A program made the translations under genes and the position numbers. The notes below the pieces were generated by a model. The model did not search any database, was not told the origin of the DNA, and saw only the letters and a list, made by a program, of their open reading frames with translations. A stretch of DNA of 11,454 nt from JBLHKE01 sp047619485 (lineage in GTDB: Bacteria > Verrucomicrobiota > Verrucomicrobiia > Verrucomicrobiales > DEV007), in NCBI GenBank assembly GCA_047619485.1, contig JBLHKE010000187.1, positions 1 to 11,454 on the forward strand. Direction: 5' to 3'. Position 1 is the stretch's first letter. Each line of letters opens with the position of its first letter. Below are positions 1-5,804 of this stretch, piece by piece.

Positions 1-127
1 TTGGATAGCGGTAGCTCTCGCAGAGCTTCACCAGCGCGCGGCTCGGGCGATCGTTGGTCGTGTCACCGCGTTGGAGGAGCAGGGTCCAAGGCGTCGTGAG
101 GAATCTGGTTTCGAGATGTTCGGACAT
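1..127 (-). CDS. ECF RNA polymerase sigma factor, N-terminal fragment (cut by window edge)
   Basis: Reading the minus strand from ATG at 127 gives 42 open codons running off the left edge. The peptide starts MSEHLETRFLTTPWTLLLQR and ends in LCESYRYP. The pattern TRFLTTPWTLLL followed by an LC..Y.YP motif is the usual N-terminus of the ECF sigma factors of Planctomycetes, Verrucomicrobia and Acidobacteria, just before region 2 (typical wording: TRWSLVLAA... LCRAYWYP). The frame stays open upstream of the ATG, with an in-frame TTG three codons earlier. The ATG was chosen because family similarity begins there. No Shine-Dalgarno motif precedes it. The gene lies 196 bp downstream of the sulfatase on the same strand. 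In this family the sigma gene is often followed by a Ser/Thr kinase, which would lie to the left of the window. Family assignment is from memory of conserved motifs and only 42 residues are visible. Confidence 0.72.
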   Translation of the reverse strand, partial: MSEHLETRFLTTPWTLLLQRGDTTNDRPSRALVKLCESYRYP

Positions 128-323
128 GCAGTGGAGCAAGTGGGGAGATCGATTTCGATCCTTTAAACCTGTACCCGACCAAGATAGTTGGCTAGCGCCT
201 AATTGCCATGCCTGTTCCTCAGCGCACGGATGTTCACGGGCGGAGCATATCACTCACATACAGGTCGCAGGTCGACTGCTTGCCGTCATTTTCTGTGTGC
301 GACTTGGATCGTCAGCCCAGCGA

Positions 324-1826
324 TTAGTCCGCGCTCATCCAAGTCAGGTCTTTCCAATGCCCGGTATCATTCGCCTGGCGCGTGCCGGGGGTGGTCCTTC
401 CGTTGCGGACGATGTCGGTGATTTTCTTGGTGAGGCTTTTGACGACACCTGGGTGCTCCGCGTTGACGTCGTTTTTCTCACCCGGATCGCTCGCCAGATC
501 GTACAGCTCGATCTTCAACTTCCTGTGCGCCATGATCAGTTTCCACTTCCCCTCGGTAATCGCGAAGCGTCCTGCGATTCCGTGGTTGATCAATGGTGCC
601 CGTTTGTGGCTGCCCTTCGGATCCGTGAGTAGTGTCGCAAAACTCTGGCTGTCCTCGCCGCCGTCATCCGGCAATTTCTCCCCGCTGATTTCTGCGATGG
701 TCGCCAGGATATCGCTCTGGCCGATGAGGGCGTCGGACTTCCTCCCCGGAGCTTTGATCCCGCCCGGCCAGCGGATGAAGAATGGCACGCGGTGGCCGCC
801 CTCGTAGATGTCGCGCTTACCGCCGCGGTAGATGGCGCTGCTGCGGTGCCCGAACTTCTCGATGCGTTCCTTCCACGATTTCTCCGGACCGTTGTCGCTG
901 GTGAAGATGATCATCGTGTCCTCATCGATGCCGGCGCCTTTGAGGAATGTTAGGATCCGCCCGACGTGGTGATCGGTCTCGATGACAAATTCGCCGTAGC
1001 TGCCGCAATCACCCTGGCCGTGGAATTCTGGCAGCGGGCAGACCGGGTAGTGTGGCGAGGTGTAGGGGAGGTAGAGGAAGAACGGCTTCAACTCGCTCTT
1101 ATTCGCGCCCATCCACTCGATCGCTTTGTCGGTGAATCGGGTCAGGCACTGGTTGTCGATGAAGTCTGGAGCGACCTCCATCCCAAGTTTGCCGATCGCT
1201 TTCTTGGTGGCGGCTGGCGTGTCCTCGTAGGGCGGCATGATGCGGTAATCGACGTGGCGCCGGTTCGGCTTTTTGTTGGTGAACACGGTGGGCGGAACCT
1301 TCGCGTGGCGTCCTTCGAACCAGGCCAGCACGCCGTAGTTGAGCGAGGCGGGAATGCCGTAGAAATAGTCGAAGCCCTTGTCGAGCGGCATGTCCTTCAC
1401 CGGCTGTGTCCAATCACGATCCTTGTGGCTCTCGCCCGGAAAATCCATGCCGAGGTGCCACTTCCCCACCATGGCCGTCCGGTAGCCGCTGTCCCGGAGC
1501 ATCGAGGGGATGGTCAGGCGACCGTCCTTGATCAGGCAAGCCCCCTCGGCGCCCATGACGCCAGTTTTCTTCGTGGTGCGCCAGCAGTAGCGGCCGGTCA
1601 ACAGGGCGTAGCGCGACGGGGTGCAGACGGTATCCGCGCTGTGGGCATTGGTAAAGGCGATGCCCTCGGTGGCCAGTTTGTCGAGGTTGGGGGTCTGGAA
1701 TCTAGCCTCAGGGTTGAGGCAACTGGCATCACCGAAACCCTGGTCGTCCGTGTAGATGAGGATGATGTTGGGGGCGGCTGAGACCGAGATCGCAGTGGCT
1801 AGAAGGGCGAGAAAAAATCGAATCAT
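324..1826 (-). CDS. secreted sulfatase (arylsulfatase-like, formylglycine type)
   Basis: A 500-aa member of the type I sulfatase family, which hydrolyses sulfate esters of glycans or aryl compounds after an active-site Cys is converted to formylglycine. Residues 1-18 form a signal peptide (MIRFFLALLATAISVSAA). The metal-binding start reads IYTDDQGFGD with Asp27 and Asp28. The signature CTPSR is at residues 68-72, with Cys68 the formylglycine precursor, followed by ALLTGRY. Further expected residues are Lys122 and His124 (GKWHLG), His259 (TSPHYP), Asp311-Asn312 (FTSDNGPE), Lys337 (GGKRD) and His345 (GGHRVP). The length is usual for the family and the C-terminus is intact. The product should act in the periplasm or outside the cell; the true substrate cannot be read from the sequence. 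It needs a formylglycine-generating enzyme, not present in the window. It appears to be a single transcription unit, with 280 bp to fabH upstream and 196 bp to the sigma gene downstream. Confidence 0.95.
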   Translation of the reverse strand: MIRFFLALLATAISVSAAPNIILIYTDDQGFGDASCLNPEARFQTPNLDKLATEGIAFTNAHSADTVCTPSRYALLTGRYCWRTTKKTGVMGAEGACLIKDGRLTIPSMLRDSGYRTAMVGKWHLGMDFPGESHKDRDWTQPVKDMPLDKGFDYFYGIPASLNYGVLAWFEGRHAKVPPTVFTNKKPNRRHVDYRIMPPYEDTPAATKKAIGKLGMEVAPDFIDNQCLTRFTDKAIEWMGANKSELKPFFLYLPYTSPHYPVCPLPEFHGQGDCGSYGEFVIETDHHVGRILTFLKGAGIDEDTMIIFTSDNGPEKSWKERIEKFGHRSSAIYRGGKRDIYEGGHRVPFFIRWPGGIKAPGRKSDALIGQSDILATIAEISGEKLPDDGGEDSQSFATLLTDPKGSHKRAPLINHGIAGRFAITEGKWKLIMAHRKLKIELYDLASDPGEKNDVNAEHPGVVKSLTKKITDIVRNGRTTPGTRQANDTGHWKDLTWMSAD

Positions 1827-1834
1827 GGGGTGCG

Positions 1835-1861
1835 ACTCTACTCCGGAGGCGCCGTTTTCAA
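1835..1861 (-). promoter_or_regulatory. candidate promoter of the sulfatase gene
   Basis: On the minus strand TTGAAA (1861-1856) and TAGAGT (1840-1835) resemble -35 and -10 boxes, 5/6 and 4/6 matches, but the spacer is only 15 bp. The -10 lies 8 bp before the ATG at 1826, so a transcript would start about 2 nt before the start codon. This is by eye only, and the short spacer weakens it. Confidence 0.25.
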
Positions 1862-2013
1862 AAGCGAAGAGATAGGCGGATGACCATGGCGCTGGGCGAT
1901 GTCACCGGGATGATCTGGTGGTTATTTGCTGCAAGTTCCCATCATGGTTGCGTCCGCTGATTGGAACCCGTTTTCTGATGGGCAATGGTGGAATCGGACT
2001 AAGGGCTTGCGGC

Positions 2014-2029
2014 GTGTCGTCGACGGCAC
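2014..2029. repeat. 16-bp near-perfect palindrome in the sulfatase-fabH spacer
   Basis: GTGTCGTCGACGGCAC is self-complementary except for one T/G pair, centred on CGTCGACG. It lies 33 bp from the second palindrome at 2062-2079, inside the 280-bp spacer 1827-2106, which has no credible gene. It may be part of a longer composite REP-like unit or chance in GC-rich DNA. Confidence 0.35.
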
Positions 2030-2061
2030 TGGCCATGCGCGAACGGGATCGCCGTCTCGGA

Positions 2062-2086
2062 CGCAGACTAAAGTCTACGCTACGTG
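2062..2086. repeat. REP-like palindrome downstream of fabH
   Basis: AGACT-AA-AGTCT (2065-2076) is a perfect inverted repeat, extended by CG/CG pairs outside one mismatch (2062-2079). It is followed directly by CTACG. It begins about 28 bp beyond the fabH stop codon. There is no T-run on either side, so it is not a standard intrinsic terminator. A second palindrome of different stem sequence at 4394-4415 carries a similar GCTACG tail, which suggests a dispersed intergenic repeat family. Palindromes of this type are frequent between genes in Verrucomicrobia; that statement is from memory. Confidence 0.5.
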
Positions 2087-2106
2087 CTTAGGCTTTGTAA
2101 CCCCGC

Positions 2107-3105
2107 TTACCACCTCAGGAGGGTGCTCGCCCAGGTCAGTCCGGAGCCGAAGGCGACCATCAGCACCAGGTCGCCGCTCTTGATGGCGCCGGTCTTGTTG
2201 GCCTCGTCTAGGGCGATGGCGACGGCCGCGGCGGAGGTGTTGCCGTATTTCTCTAGGTTGATGAACGTCTTCTCTTTGCTGACGCCGAGGCGGTCGGTGA
2301 CCGCTTCGATGATGCGCAGGTTGGCCTGGTGGGGGATGATCATGTCGAGGTCGGCGGCGGTGTAGCCGGCCTTCTCGAGTGCGTCCTCGGCGGCGCGGCG
2401 CATCGCGTTGACGGCGTGCTTGTAGACCTCGCGACCCTGCATGGCGATGGCGTTGAGATTCAGGTGGGCGTTCTCAGTGGTGATCGGGCAGGCGGAGCCT
2501 CCACCTGGGACGGTGAGGATGTCCGTCTGGTTGCCGTCGCTGGCGAGCGAACTGGATATGATGCGGCGGGTGGCGTTCGGGTTTTCTTTGAGCACGACAG
2601 CTCCGGCGCCGTCGCCGAAGAGGACGCAGGTGTTGCGATCCTCCCAGTTGGTCATGGTGCTGAGTTTCTCGGCACCGATGACGAGCGCGGTCTTGCGGTT
2701 CCCACCGTTGATGAAGTGGCGGCAGATCTGCATGGCGTATAGGAAGCCGGAGCAGGCGGCGGAGACATCGAAGCAGACGGCGTTCTTCGCGCCGAGCTTC
2801 TTCTGGATGAAGCAGGCGGTGGAGGGGAAGAACATGTCTGGCGAGACGGTGGCGACGACGATGAGGTCGATCTCCTCAGCGGTGACCCCGGCGTCCTCCA
2901 TAGCAGCGAGTGCCGCGCGGTAGCCGAGGTCGCTGGTGGCCTGGTCGTCGGCAGCGATGCGGCGTTCACGGATTCCCGTGCGGCTGCGGATCCATTCGTC
3001 GGATGTGTCGACCATCTTGGCGATGTCGTCGTTGGTGAGGATCTTCTCCGGGACGTAGCTACCGGTTCCGGCAACGGTCACGGTGCAATCAATCGTGTCA
3101 GGCAT
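2107..3105 (-). CDS. fabH: beta-ketoacyl-ACP synthase III
   Basis: FabH condenses an acyl-CoA, usually acetyl-CoA, with malonyl-ACP to start type II fatty acid synthesis in the cytoplasm. The protein is 332 aa, close to the usual 320-335. The N-terminus has the family patterns VAGTGSYVPE and NDDIAKMVDTSDEWI, then SRTGIRERRIA. The catalytic triad is visible: Cys118 in SAACSGF, His259 in IIPHQANLR and Asn289 in KYGNTSAA, plus the GDGAGAVVL segment and a C-terminal FGSGLTWAS. The frame is open for 39 more codons upstream, but those lie inside plsX and look like a shadow of it. ATG at 3105 begins right where FabH similarity starts and overlaps the end of plsX by 8 bp, which implies coupled translation. 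No Shine-Dalgarno motif is seen. acpP and fabD do not follow in this window; downstream are a REP-like palindrome and the sulfatase. Confidence 0.96.
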   Translation of the reverse strand: MPDTIDCTVTVAGTGSYVPEKILTNDDIAKMVDTSDEWIRSRTGIRERRIAADDQATSDLGYRAALAAMEDAGVTAEEIDLIVVATVSPDMFFPSTACFIQKKLGAKNAVCFDVSAACSGFLYAMQICRHFINGGNRKTALVIGAEKLSTMTNWEDRNTCVLFGDGAGAVVLKENPNATRRIISSSLASDGNQTDILTVPGGGSACPITTENAHLNLNAIAMQGREVYKHAVNAMRRAAEDALEKAGYTAADLDMIIPHQANLRIIEAVTDRLGVSKEKTFINLEKYGNTSAAAVAIALDEANKTGAIKSGDLVLMVAFGSGLTWASTLLRW

Positions 3106-4141
3106 TGGCTGTGACGGGTGGTGGGCTGCTGCTTTCCGCCGCGACTTTGTGACGGGCGATTTCTTCTTCGATGTGTGGGTTGACTTCGTGTGCCACCGCC
3201 TCGGCGGCGATGCGCACGGCATTCATGATGGCGGTCGGGGAACTCGATCCGTGGGCGATGATGCACACGCCGTTGACCCCGAGCAGCGGACAGCCACCGT
3301 AGCTCTCGGCGCTGGCGCGGTGTTTGACGGCCTTGAAGGCGCCTTTTGCGAGCTTCGCTCCAAGCATGCGTACCGGGCTGGCGGTGAGCTCAGCTCTAAG
3401 CCACTTAAACATCGCGTGGGCGGTGGCTTCGCAGCTCTTGAGGACGACGTTGCCGACGAAGCCGTCGCAAACGACGACGTCGATGGGTTTTTCGAACAGG
3501 TCGTGGCCCTCGACGTTGCCGATGAAATTGAGCTGGCTCCCTTTGAGGAGCGAGAACACCTCGCGGGTGAACTCGGTACCCTTTTCGTCCTCGGTGCCGA
3601 CCGACATCAGGCCGATCTTGGGTGAGTCGACGCCGAGGGCGTACTTGGCGTAGACCGATCCCATGATGCCGTACTGCAAGAGGTGCTTGGCCTTGGCCTC
3701 AGGGTTGGCGCCGGCGTCGATGATGTTGCAGGTGCCGTGCTCGTTGGGGATCGGCGAGGCGATGCCGGCGCGCTCCACGCCCGCGAGGTTGCGTAGCTTG
3801 ACGGTGGCGGCGGCGACAGCGGCGCCGGTGTTGCCGGCGGACATGACGGCGGCGCAGGTGCCATCTTTGACCAGGTCGGTGGCGACGCTGATCGACGATT
3901 TCTTTTTGCGCCGGACGGCCTTCGCCCCGGATTCGTTCATCTCGACGATCTCCGGCGCGTCGACGATTTCGATCCTCCCAGCGGGGAGTCGCTGGGCATC
4001 CACCTGGGCTTTGATCTGAGCTTCCGGGCCTGCGAGGTAGAGCTTATCGATCCGGCGGATCGACTCGAGCGCCAGCTTGGCACCGGCGACCACGTTTTCG
4101 GGCGCGAAATCTCCACCCATGGCATCGATGGCGATTTTCAT
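3098..4141 (-). CDS. plsX: phosphate acyltransferase PlsX
   Basis: PlsX makes acyl-phosphate from acyl-ACP, the first step of the PlsX/PlsY route to phosphatidic acid; it is a peripheral membrane enzyme. The 347-aa product begins MKIAIDAMGGDFAPENVVAG, the family N-terminus. It contains RRKKKSSISVA (about residues 78-87), MSAGNTGA (100-107), the segment GIASPIPN, the central VCDGFVGNVVLKS and the C-terminal pattern YGGCPLLGVNG. The length matches the usual 330-360 aa. It overlaps fabH by 8 bp, the classic plsX-fabH pair. Its usual partner rpmF lies upstream but is separated by 350 bp and a terminator, so a promoter just before plsX is expected. No convincing one was found by eye, and no Shine-Dalgarno motif precedes the ATG. 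The C-terminal tail after residue 330 is polar and Ser/Pro-rich. Confidence 0.96.
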   Translation of the reverse strand: MKIAIDAMGGDFAPENVVAGAKLALESIRRIDKLYLAGPEAQIKAQVDAQRLPAGRIEIVDAPEIVEMNESGAKAVRRKKKSSISVATDLVKDGTCAAVMSAGNTGAAVAAATVKLRNLAGVERAGIASPIPNEHGTCNIIDAGANPEAKAKHLLQYGIMGSVYAKYALGVDSPKIGLMSVGTEDEKGTEFTREVFSLLKGSQLNFIGNVEGHDLFEKPIDVVVCDGFVGNVVLKSCEATAHAMFKWLRAELTASPVRMLGAKLAKGAFKAVKHRASAESYGGCPLLGVNGVCIIAHGSSSPTAIMNAVRIAAEAVAHEVNPHIEEEIARHKVAAESSSPPPVTANA

Positions 4142-4393
4142 GTGATTCGGATTGAGAAGATTAAGAGGAGTGAATTGATCTGGATTCCCTACGCCCTAGC
4201 GGCGGGTGGGTCAAAACAGAAAAATTGGAGTATTTTCAAGGATTTCTGGCTTCTCCCCCCGGGCGGACATCGTTGAAGTCGAATAGTTTCGGTTCTCATA
4301 ATCGGTGCGCTTTGGCATATTGGAGGGTCGCGTGAACATTGCCGTGGTGTCAGCCAAGGTCTCGGATTGAGGGGTGGCGCCGATTCCAGCGTC

Positions 4394-4415
4394 GCACGGA
4401 GTTGCAACTCCGAGC
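4394..4415. repeat. REP-like perfect palindrome between rpmF and plsX
   Basis: CGGAGTTGCAACTCCG (4397-4412) is a perfect 16-bp palindrome, extended by GC/GC pairs outside an A/A mismatch to 4394-4415. The tail reads GCTACG (4414-4419), as at the palindrome near 2062. It sits 11 bp past the T-run of the rpmF terminator, so it is a separate element and lacks its own T-run. It probably belongs to a dispersed intergenic repeat family. Confidence 0.55.
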
Positions 4416-4426
4416 TACGGGGGCAC

Positions 4427-4463
4427 AAAAAAAAGCCGCCTGGGATTACTCCGCGGGCGGCTT
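4427..4463 (-). terminator. intrinsic terminator after rpmF
   Basis: On the minus strand a perfect 8-bp stem AAGCCGCC / GGCGGCTT (4463-4456 with 4440-4433) encloses a 15-nt loop, and the right arm runs into eight T residues (4434-4427). The stem starts 28 bp past the rpmF stop codon. Stem, GC content and T-run all fit Rho-independent termination of the coaD-yceD-rpmF transcript. In the plus direction there is no matching T-run. Confidence 0.88.
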
Positions 4464-4491
4464 ATTAAAAATTTAAAAATGTCCGAGAGGC

Positions 4492-4674
4492 CTAGAAGCC
4501 TTCTGGGGAGATCACCTGGCGACCGCGGTAAAACCCGCAGGCTGGGCAGACGATGTGTGATGGCGTCGGGGTGCTACACTCCGGGCACTGGTTCAGCTTG
4601 GGCGCGCGCCAGCGGTTGGCACCACGGCGGAGCTTGGACTTCGACTTTGAGGTTCTGCGCTTTGGTACTGCCAT
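4492..4674 (-). CDS. rpmF: 50S ribosomal protein L32
   Basis: A 60-aa basic protein of the large ribosomal subunit. It begins MAVPKRRTSKSKSKLRR, the standard L32 start, and has the zinc-ribbon cysteines Cys30, Cys33, Cys43 and Cys46 (CPEC and CPAC), ending GFYRGRQVI. This is the cysteine-containing (C+) form. Length is typical (55-65 aa). It follows the DUF177 gene after a 16-bp gap, the usual yceD-rpmF order, and is followed by a strong intrinsic terminator. No Shine-Dalgarno motif is seen; the ATG is preceded by ACC. Confidence 0.97.
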   Translation of the reverse strand: MAVPKRRTSKSKSKLRRGANRWRAPKLNQCPECSTPTPSHIVCPACGFYRGRQVISPEGF

Positions 4675-4690
4675 GGTGGGTTGTTTCTAG

Positions 4691-5191
4691 TTAAGAGTCA
4701 GATTGTTTGTCGAGGCCGTCTATTTTATCTAGGGCGGCCCAGGGATTCGGTGCTTCCTCGTCTGATCCTGCCTCGGTTTCTTGGGAAGACCGGTTGGAAG
4801 TATCAAATTTCCCCTCAGCGGGGCATGTTCGTGGAATGTTGCCTTCTTCGCACTGGGGATATACGGGAAGGGCGAGGAGAATATCCTCTCGAACCGCTTC
4901 CGTCAAGTCAGCTTCTGTCGGGTTTTCTAAATTTTCTGTGAGCTGGTGGGCGTGTAATTTTACGGAAAATTCGAACTTTTCGAGGCAGCGTGAGCATTCC
5001 AGTAGGAAGTCGGCCGCAAATTCTCCCTCGATGATCAGATCACCTTCGATCACATAAGCGCGGGCATCGTAGCGCACGGGACCCTTGGGTGTGATGGGAT
5101 CGCCCTCTGGAAGCAGGAAGATCTCGTTGGCGATTTCGCCGCTGATCGCGAGGCCTTCCTCGCGGATTTCACGCTGTTCTAGCTTAAACAC
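4691..5191 (-). CDS. yceD: YceD/DUF177 family protein (23S rRNA accumulation)
   Basis: Members of this family sit directly before rpmF in most bacteria and are needed for normal 23S rRNA levels; the mechanism is not settled. The 166-aa product has the family core: an acidic beta-rich N-terminal half, CSRC (Cys66, Cys69) in FLLECSRCLEKFEF, an Asp/Glu-rich helix with VREDILLALPVYPQC (Cys114), Cys123, an acidic linker and the closing motif NPWAALDKI (149-157). I chose GTG at 5191, which lies 7 bp past the coaD stop. The frame is open further to an ATG at 5260, but those 23 extra residues overlap coaD and are a Ser/Pro-rich read of coaD's last codons. The second cysteine pair is spaced CX8C and is not a tidy zinc ribbon. 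Codon use is somewhat richer in A/T than in the neighbours. Confidence 0.85.
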   Translation of the reverse strand: MFKLEQREIREEGLAISGEIANEIFLLPEGDPITPKGPVRYDARAYVIEGDLIIEGEFAADFLLECSRCLEKFEFSVKLHAHQLTENLENPTEADLTEAVREDILLALPVYPQCEEGNIPRTCPAEGKFDTSNRSSQETEAGSDEEAPNPWAALDKIDGLDKQSDS

Positions 5192-5198
5192 GGTCTGA

Positions 5199-5675
5199 TT
5201 ACTTGAATTTGCCTTGGAGGGCGACGCCGACGGAATCGGGGACGAGGGAGGAAATATCACCGCCGAGACGGGCGATCTCTTTGGTGATGCTGGAGCTGAC
5301 GTAGGTGTATTCCTCGCGCGGCATTAGGAAGATGGTCTCGATCTCGGGCTGGAGCTTGCGGTTCATGAGAGCCATCTGGAACTCGAATTCGAAGTCTGAG
5401 ATGGCGCGCAGGCCACGCACGAGGGCGATGGCCTCGTGCTCGGTGGCGAAATTGACGAGCAGGCCATCGAAGTGCGTGACGCGGATGCGGTCGTTGTCGG
5501 CGGTGACTTCTTCGATCAGGGCGGCGCGTTCCTCGATCGAAAAAAGACCGGTTTTCTGCTCGTTCACTGCGACGGCGACGATGACCTCGTCAAAGATACG
5601 GGCGGCGCGCTCGAGGACGTCGAGGTGGCCGTTGGTGATCGGGTCAAAAGAGCCCGGGTAGATTGCGCGTCGCAT
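5199..5675 (-). CDS. coaD: phosphopantetheine adenylyltransferase
   Basis: CoaD transfers AMP from ATP to 4'-phosphopantetheine, giving dephospho-CoA, the penultimate step of CoA synthesis in the cytoplasm. The 158-aa protein has the nucleotidyltransferase start AIYPGSFDPITNGHLDV with the TNGH motif at residues 14-17, the RGLRA segment (87-91) and YVSSSITKEIARLGGDIS (125-142), all standard for bacterial PPAT. Length is typical (155-170 aa). It is the first gene of the coaD-yceD-rpmF transcript, preceded by a 129-bp divergent spacer shared with the cytochrome-like gene. It has no Shine-Dalgarno motif; the ATG is preceded by ACC. The grouping makes sense because CoA and acyl carrier chemistry feed the plsX and fabH products just downstream. 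Confidence 0.97.
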   Translation of the reverse strand: MRRAIYPGSFDPITNGHLDVLERAARIFDEVIVAVAVNEQKTGLFSIEERAALIEEVTADNDRIRVTHFDGLLVNFATEHEAIALVRGLRAISDFEFEFQMALMNRKLQPEIETIFLMPREEYTYVSSSITKEIARLGGDISSLVPDSVGVALQGKFK

Positions 5676-5717
5676 GGTAGGTCGACATTACGCTTAGGGA
5701 CGGGTGGGGGAAAGGGG

Positions 5718-5744
5718 ATTCTACATGGGTGGTCGAATTGTGAA
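5718..5744 (-). promoter_or_regulatory. coaD: candidate coaD promoter
   Basis: On the minus strand TTCACA (5744-5739) and TAGAAT (5723-5718) each match the sigma-70 boxes at 5 of 6 positions, but the spacer is only 15 bp. A transcript would start about 36 nt before the coaD ATG. The -35 box overlaps that of the plus-strand candidate at 5738-5743. Found by eye only. Confidence 0.35.
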
Positions 5745-5766
5745 CGGGGCGCGGAAACGGCATAAA
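5738..5766 (+). promoter_or_regulatory. candidate promoter of the PSCyt1/DUF1549 gene
   Basis: TTGTGA (5738-5743) and CATAAA (5761-5766) match the sigma-70 boxes at 4 of 6 positions each with an ideal 17-bp spacer. The transcript would have a leader of about 30 nt containing a run of seven T residues. A competing candidate lies downstream at 5770-5798. Found by eye only. Confidence 0.35.
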
Positions 5767-5769
5767 TGG

Positions 5770-5798
5770 TTGGTTTTTTTGTTTAGCAATACTAGAAT
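5770..5798 (+). promoter_or_regulatory. alternative promoter giving a leaderless transcript
   Basis: TTGGTT (5770-5775), 17-bp spacer, TAGAAT (5793-5798). The -10 matches 5 of 6 positions, the -35 only 3 of 6. The expected start point, about 7 bp beyond the -10 box, falls on or next to the A of the ATG at 5805. If used, the mRNA would be leaderless, which fits the lack of any Shine-Dalgarno motif. Confidence 0.3.
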
Positions 5799-5804
5799 TC
5801 CCAC

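Larger units (their letters stand above)
4142..4491. other. 350-bp gene-free region between rpmF and plsX
   Basis: This stretch holds the rpmF terminator (4427-4463), a REP-like palindrome (4394-4415) and then about 250 bp leading to plsX. It must contain the plsX-fabH promoter if the terminator works. A small GC hairpin (CGCC, 5-nt loop, GGCG; 4192-4204) lies in the presumed plsX leader, 51 bp before the ATG. The part at 4205-4300 is AT-richer than its surroundings, with TTGAAA on the minus strand near 4240-4235, but no well-spaced -10 box follows. A 79-codon open frame on the minus strand (4428-4189) has no family features and starts inside the repeat, so it is not called as a gene. Confidence 0.6.

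Noticed and set aside
54..632. 192-codon open frame on the plus strand across the sigma-sulfatase spacer
   Set aside because: It crosses from antisense of the sigma fragment through the spacer into antisense of the sulfatase, and the translation has no recognisable domain.
966..1781. 271-codon open frame on the plus strand
   Set aside because: It lies wholly antisense to the sulfatase, whose active-site motifs and full-length frame are clear; the composition (Val/Gly/Arg-rich) is that of a GC-rich shadow frame.
2062..2079. fabH intrinsic terminator
   Set aside because: The hairpin is real but no T-run follows on the minus strand, so it is called a repeat.
3106..3222. 39-codon N-terminal extension of fabH
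   Set aside because: It overlaps plsX in another frame, is Lys/Ser/Arg/His-rich and is absent from FabH proteins; the ATG at 3105 fits the family start.
4189..4428. 79-codon open frame on the minus strand between rpmF and plsX
   Set aside because: Starts inside the REP-like palindrome, has no known features and lies in a spacer that must hold promoter sequence.
5192..5260. Longer yceD start at ATG 5260
   Set aside because: The extra 23 residues overlap the coaD C-terminus and read as Ser/Pro-rich shadow; the GTG at 5191, 7 bp after the coaD stop, fits the family start better.
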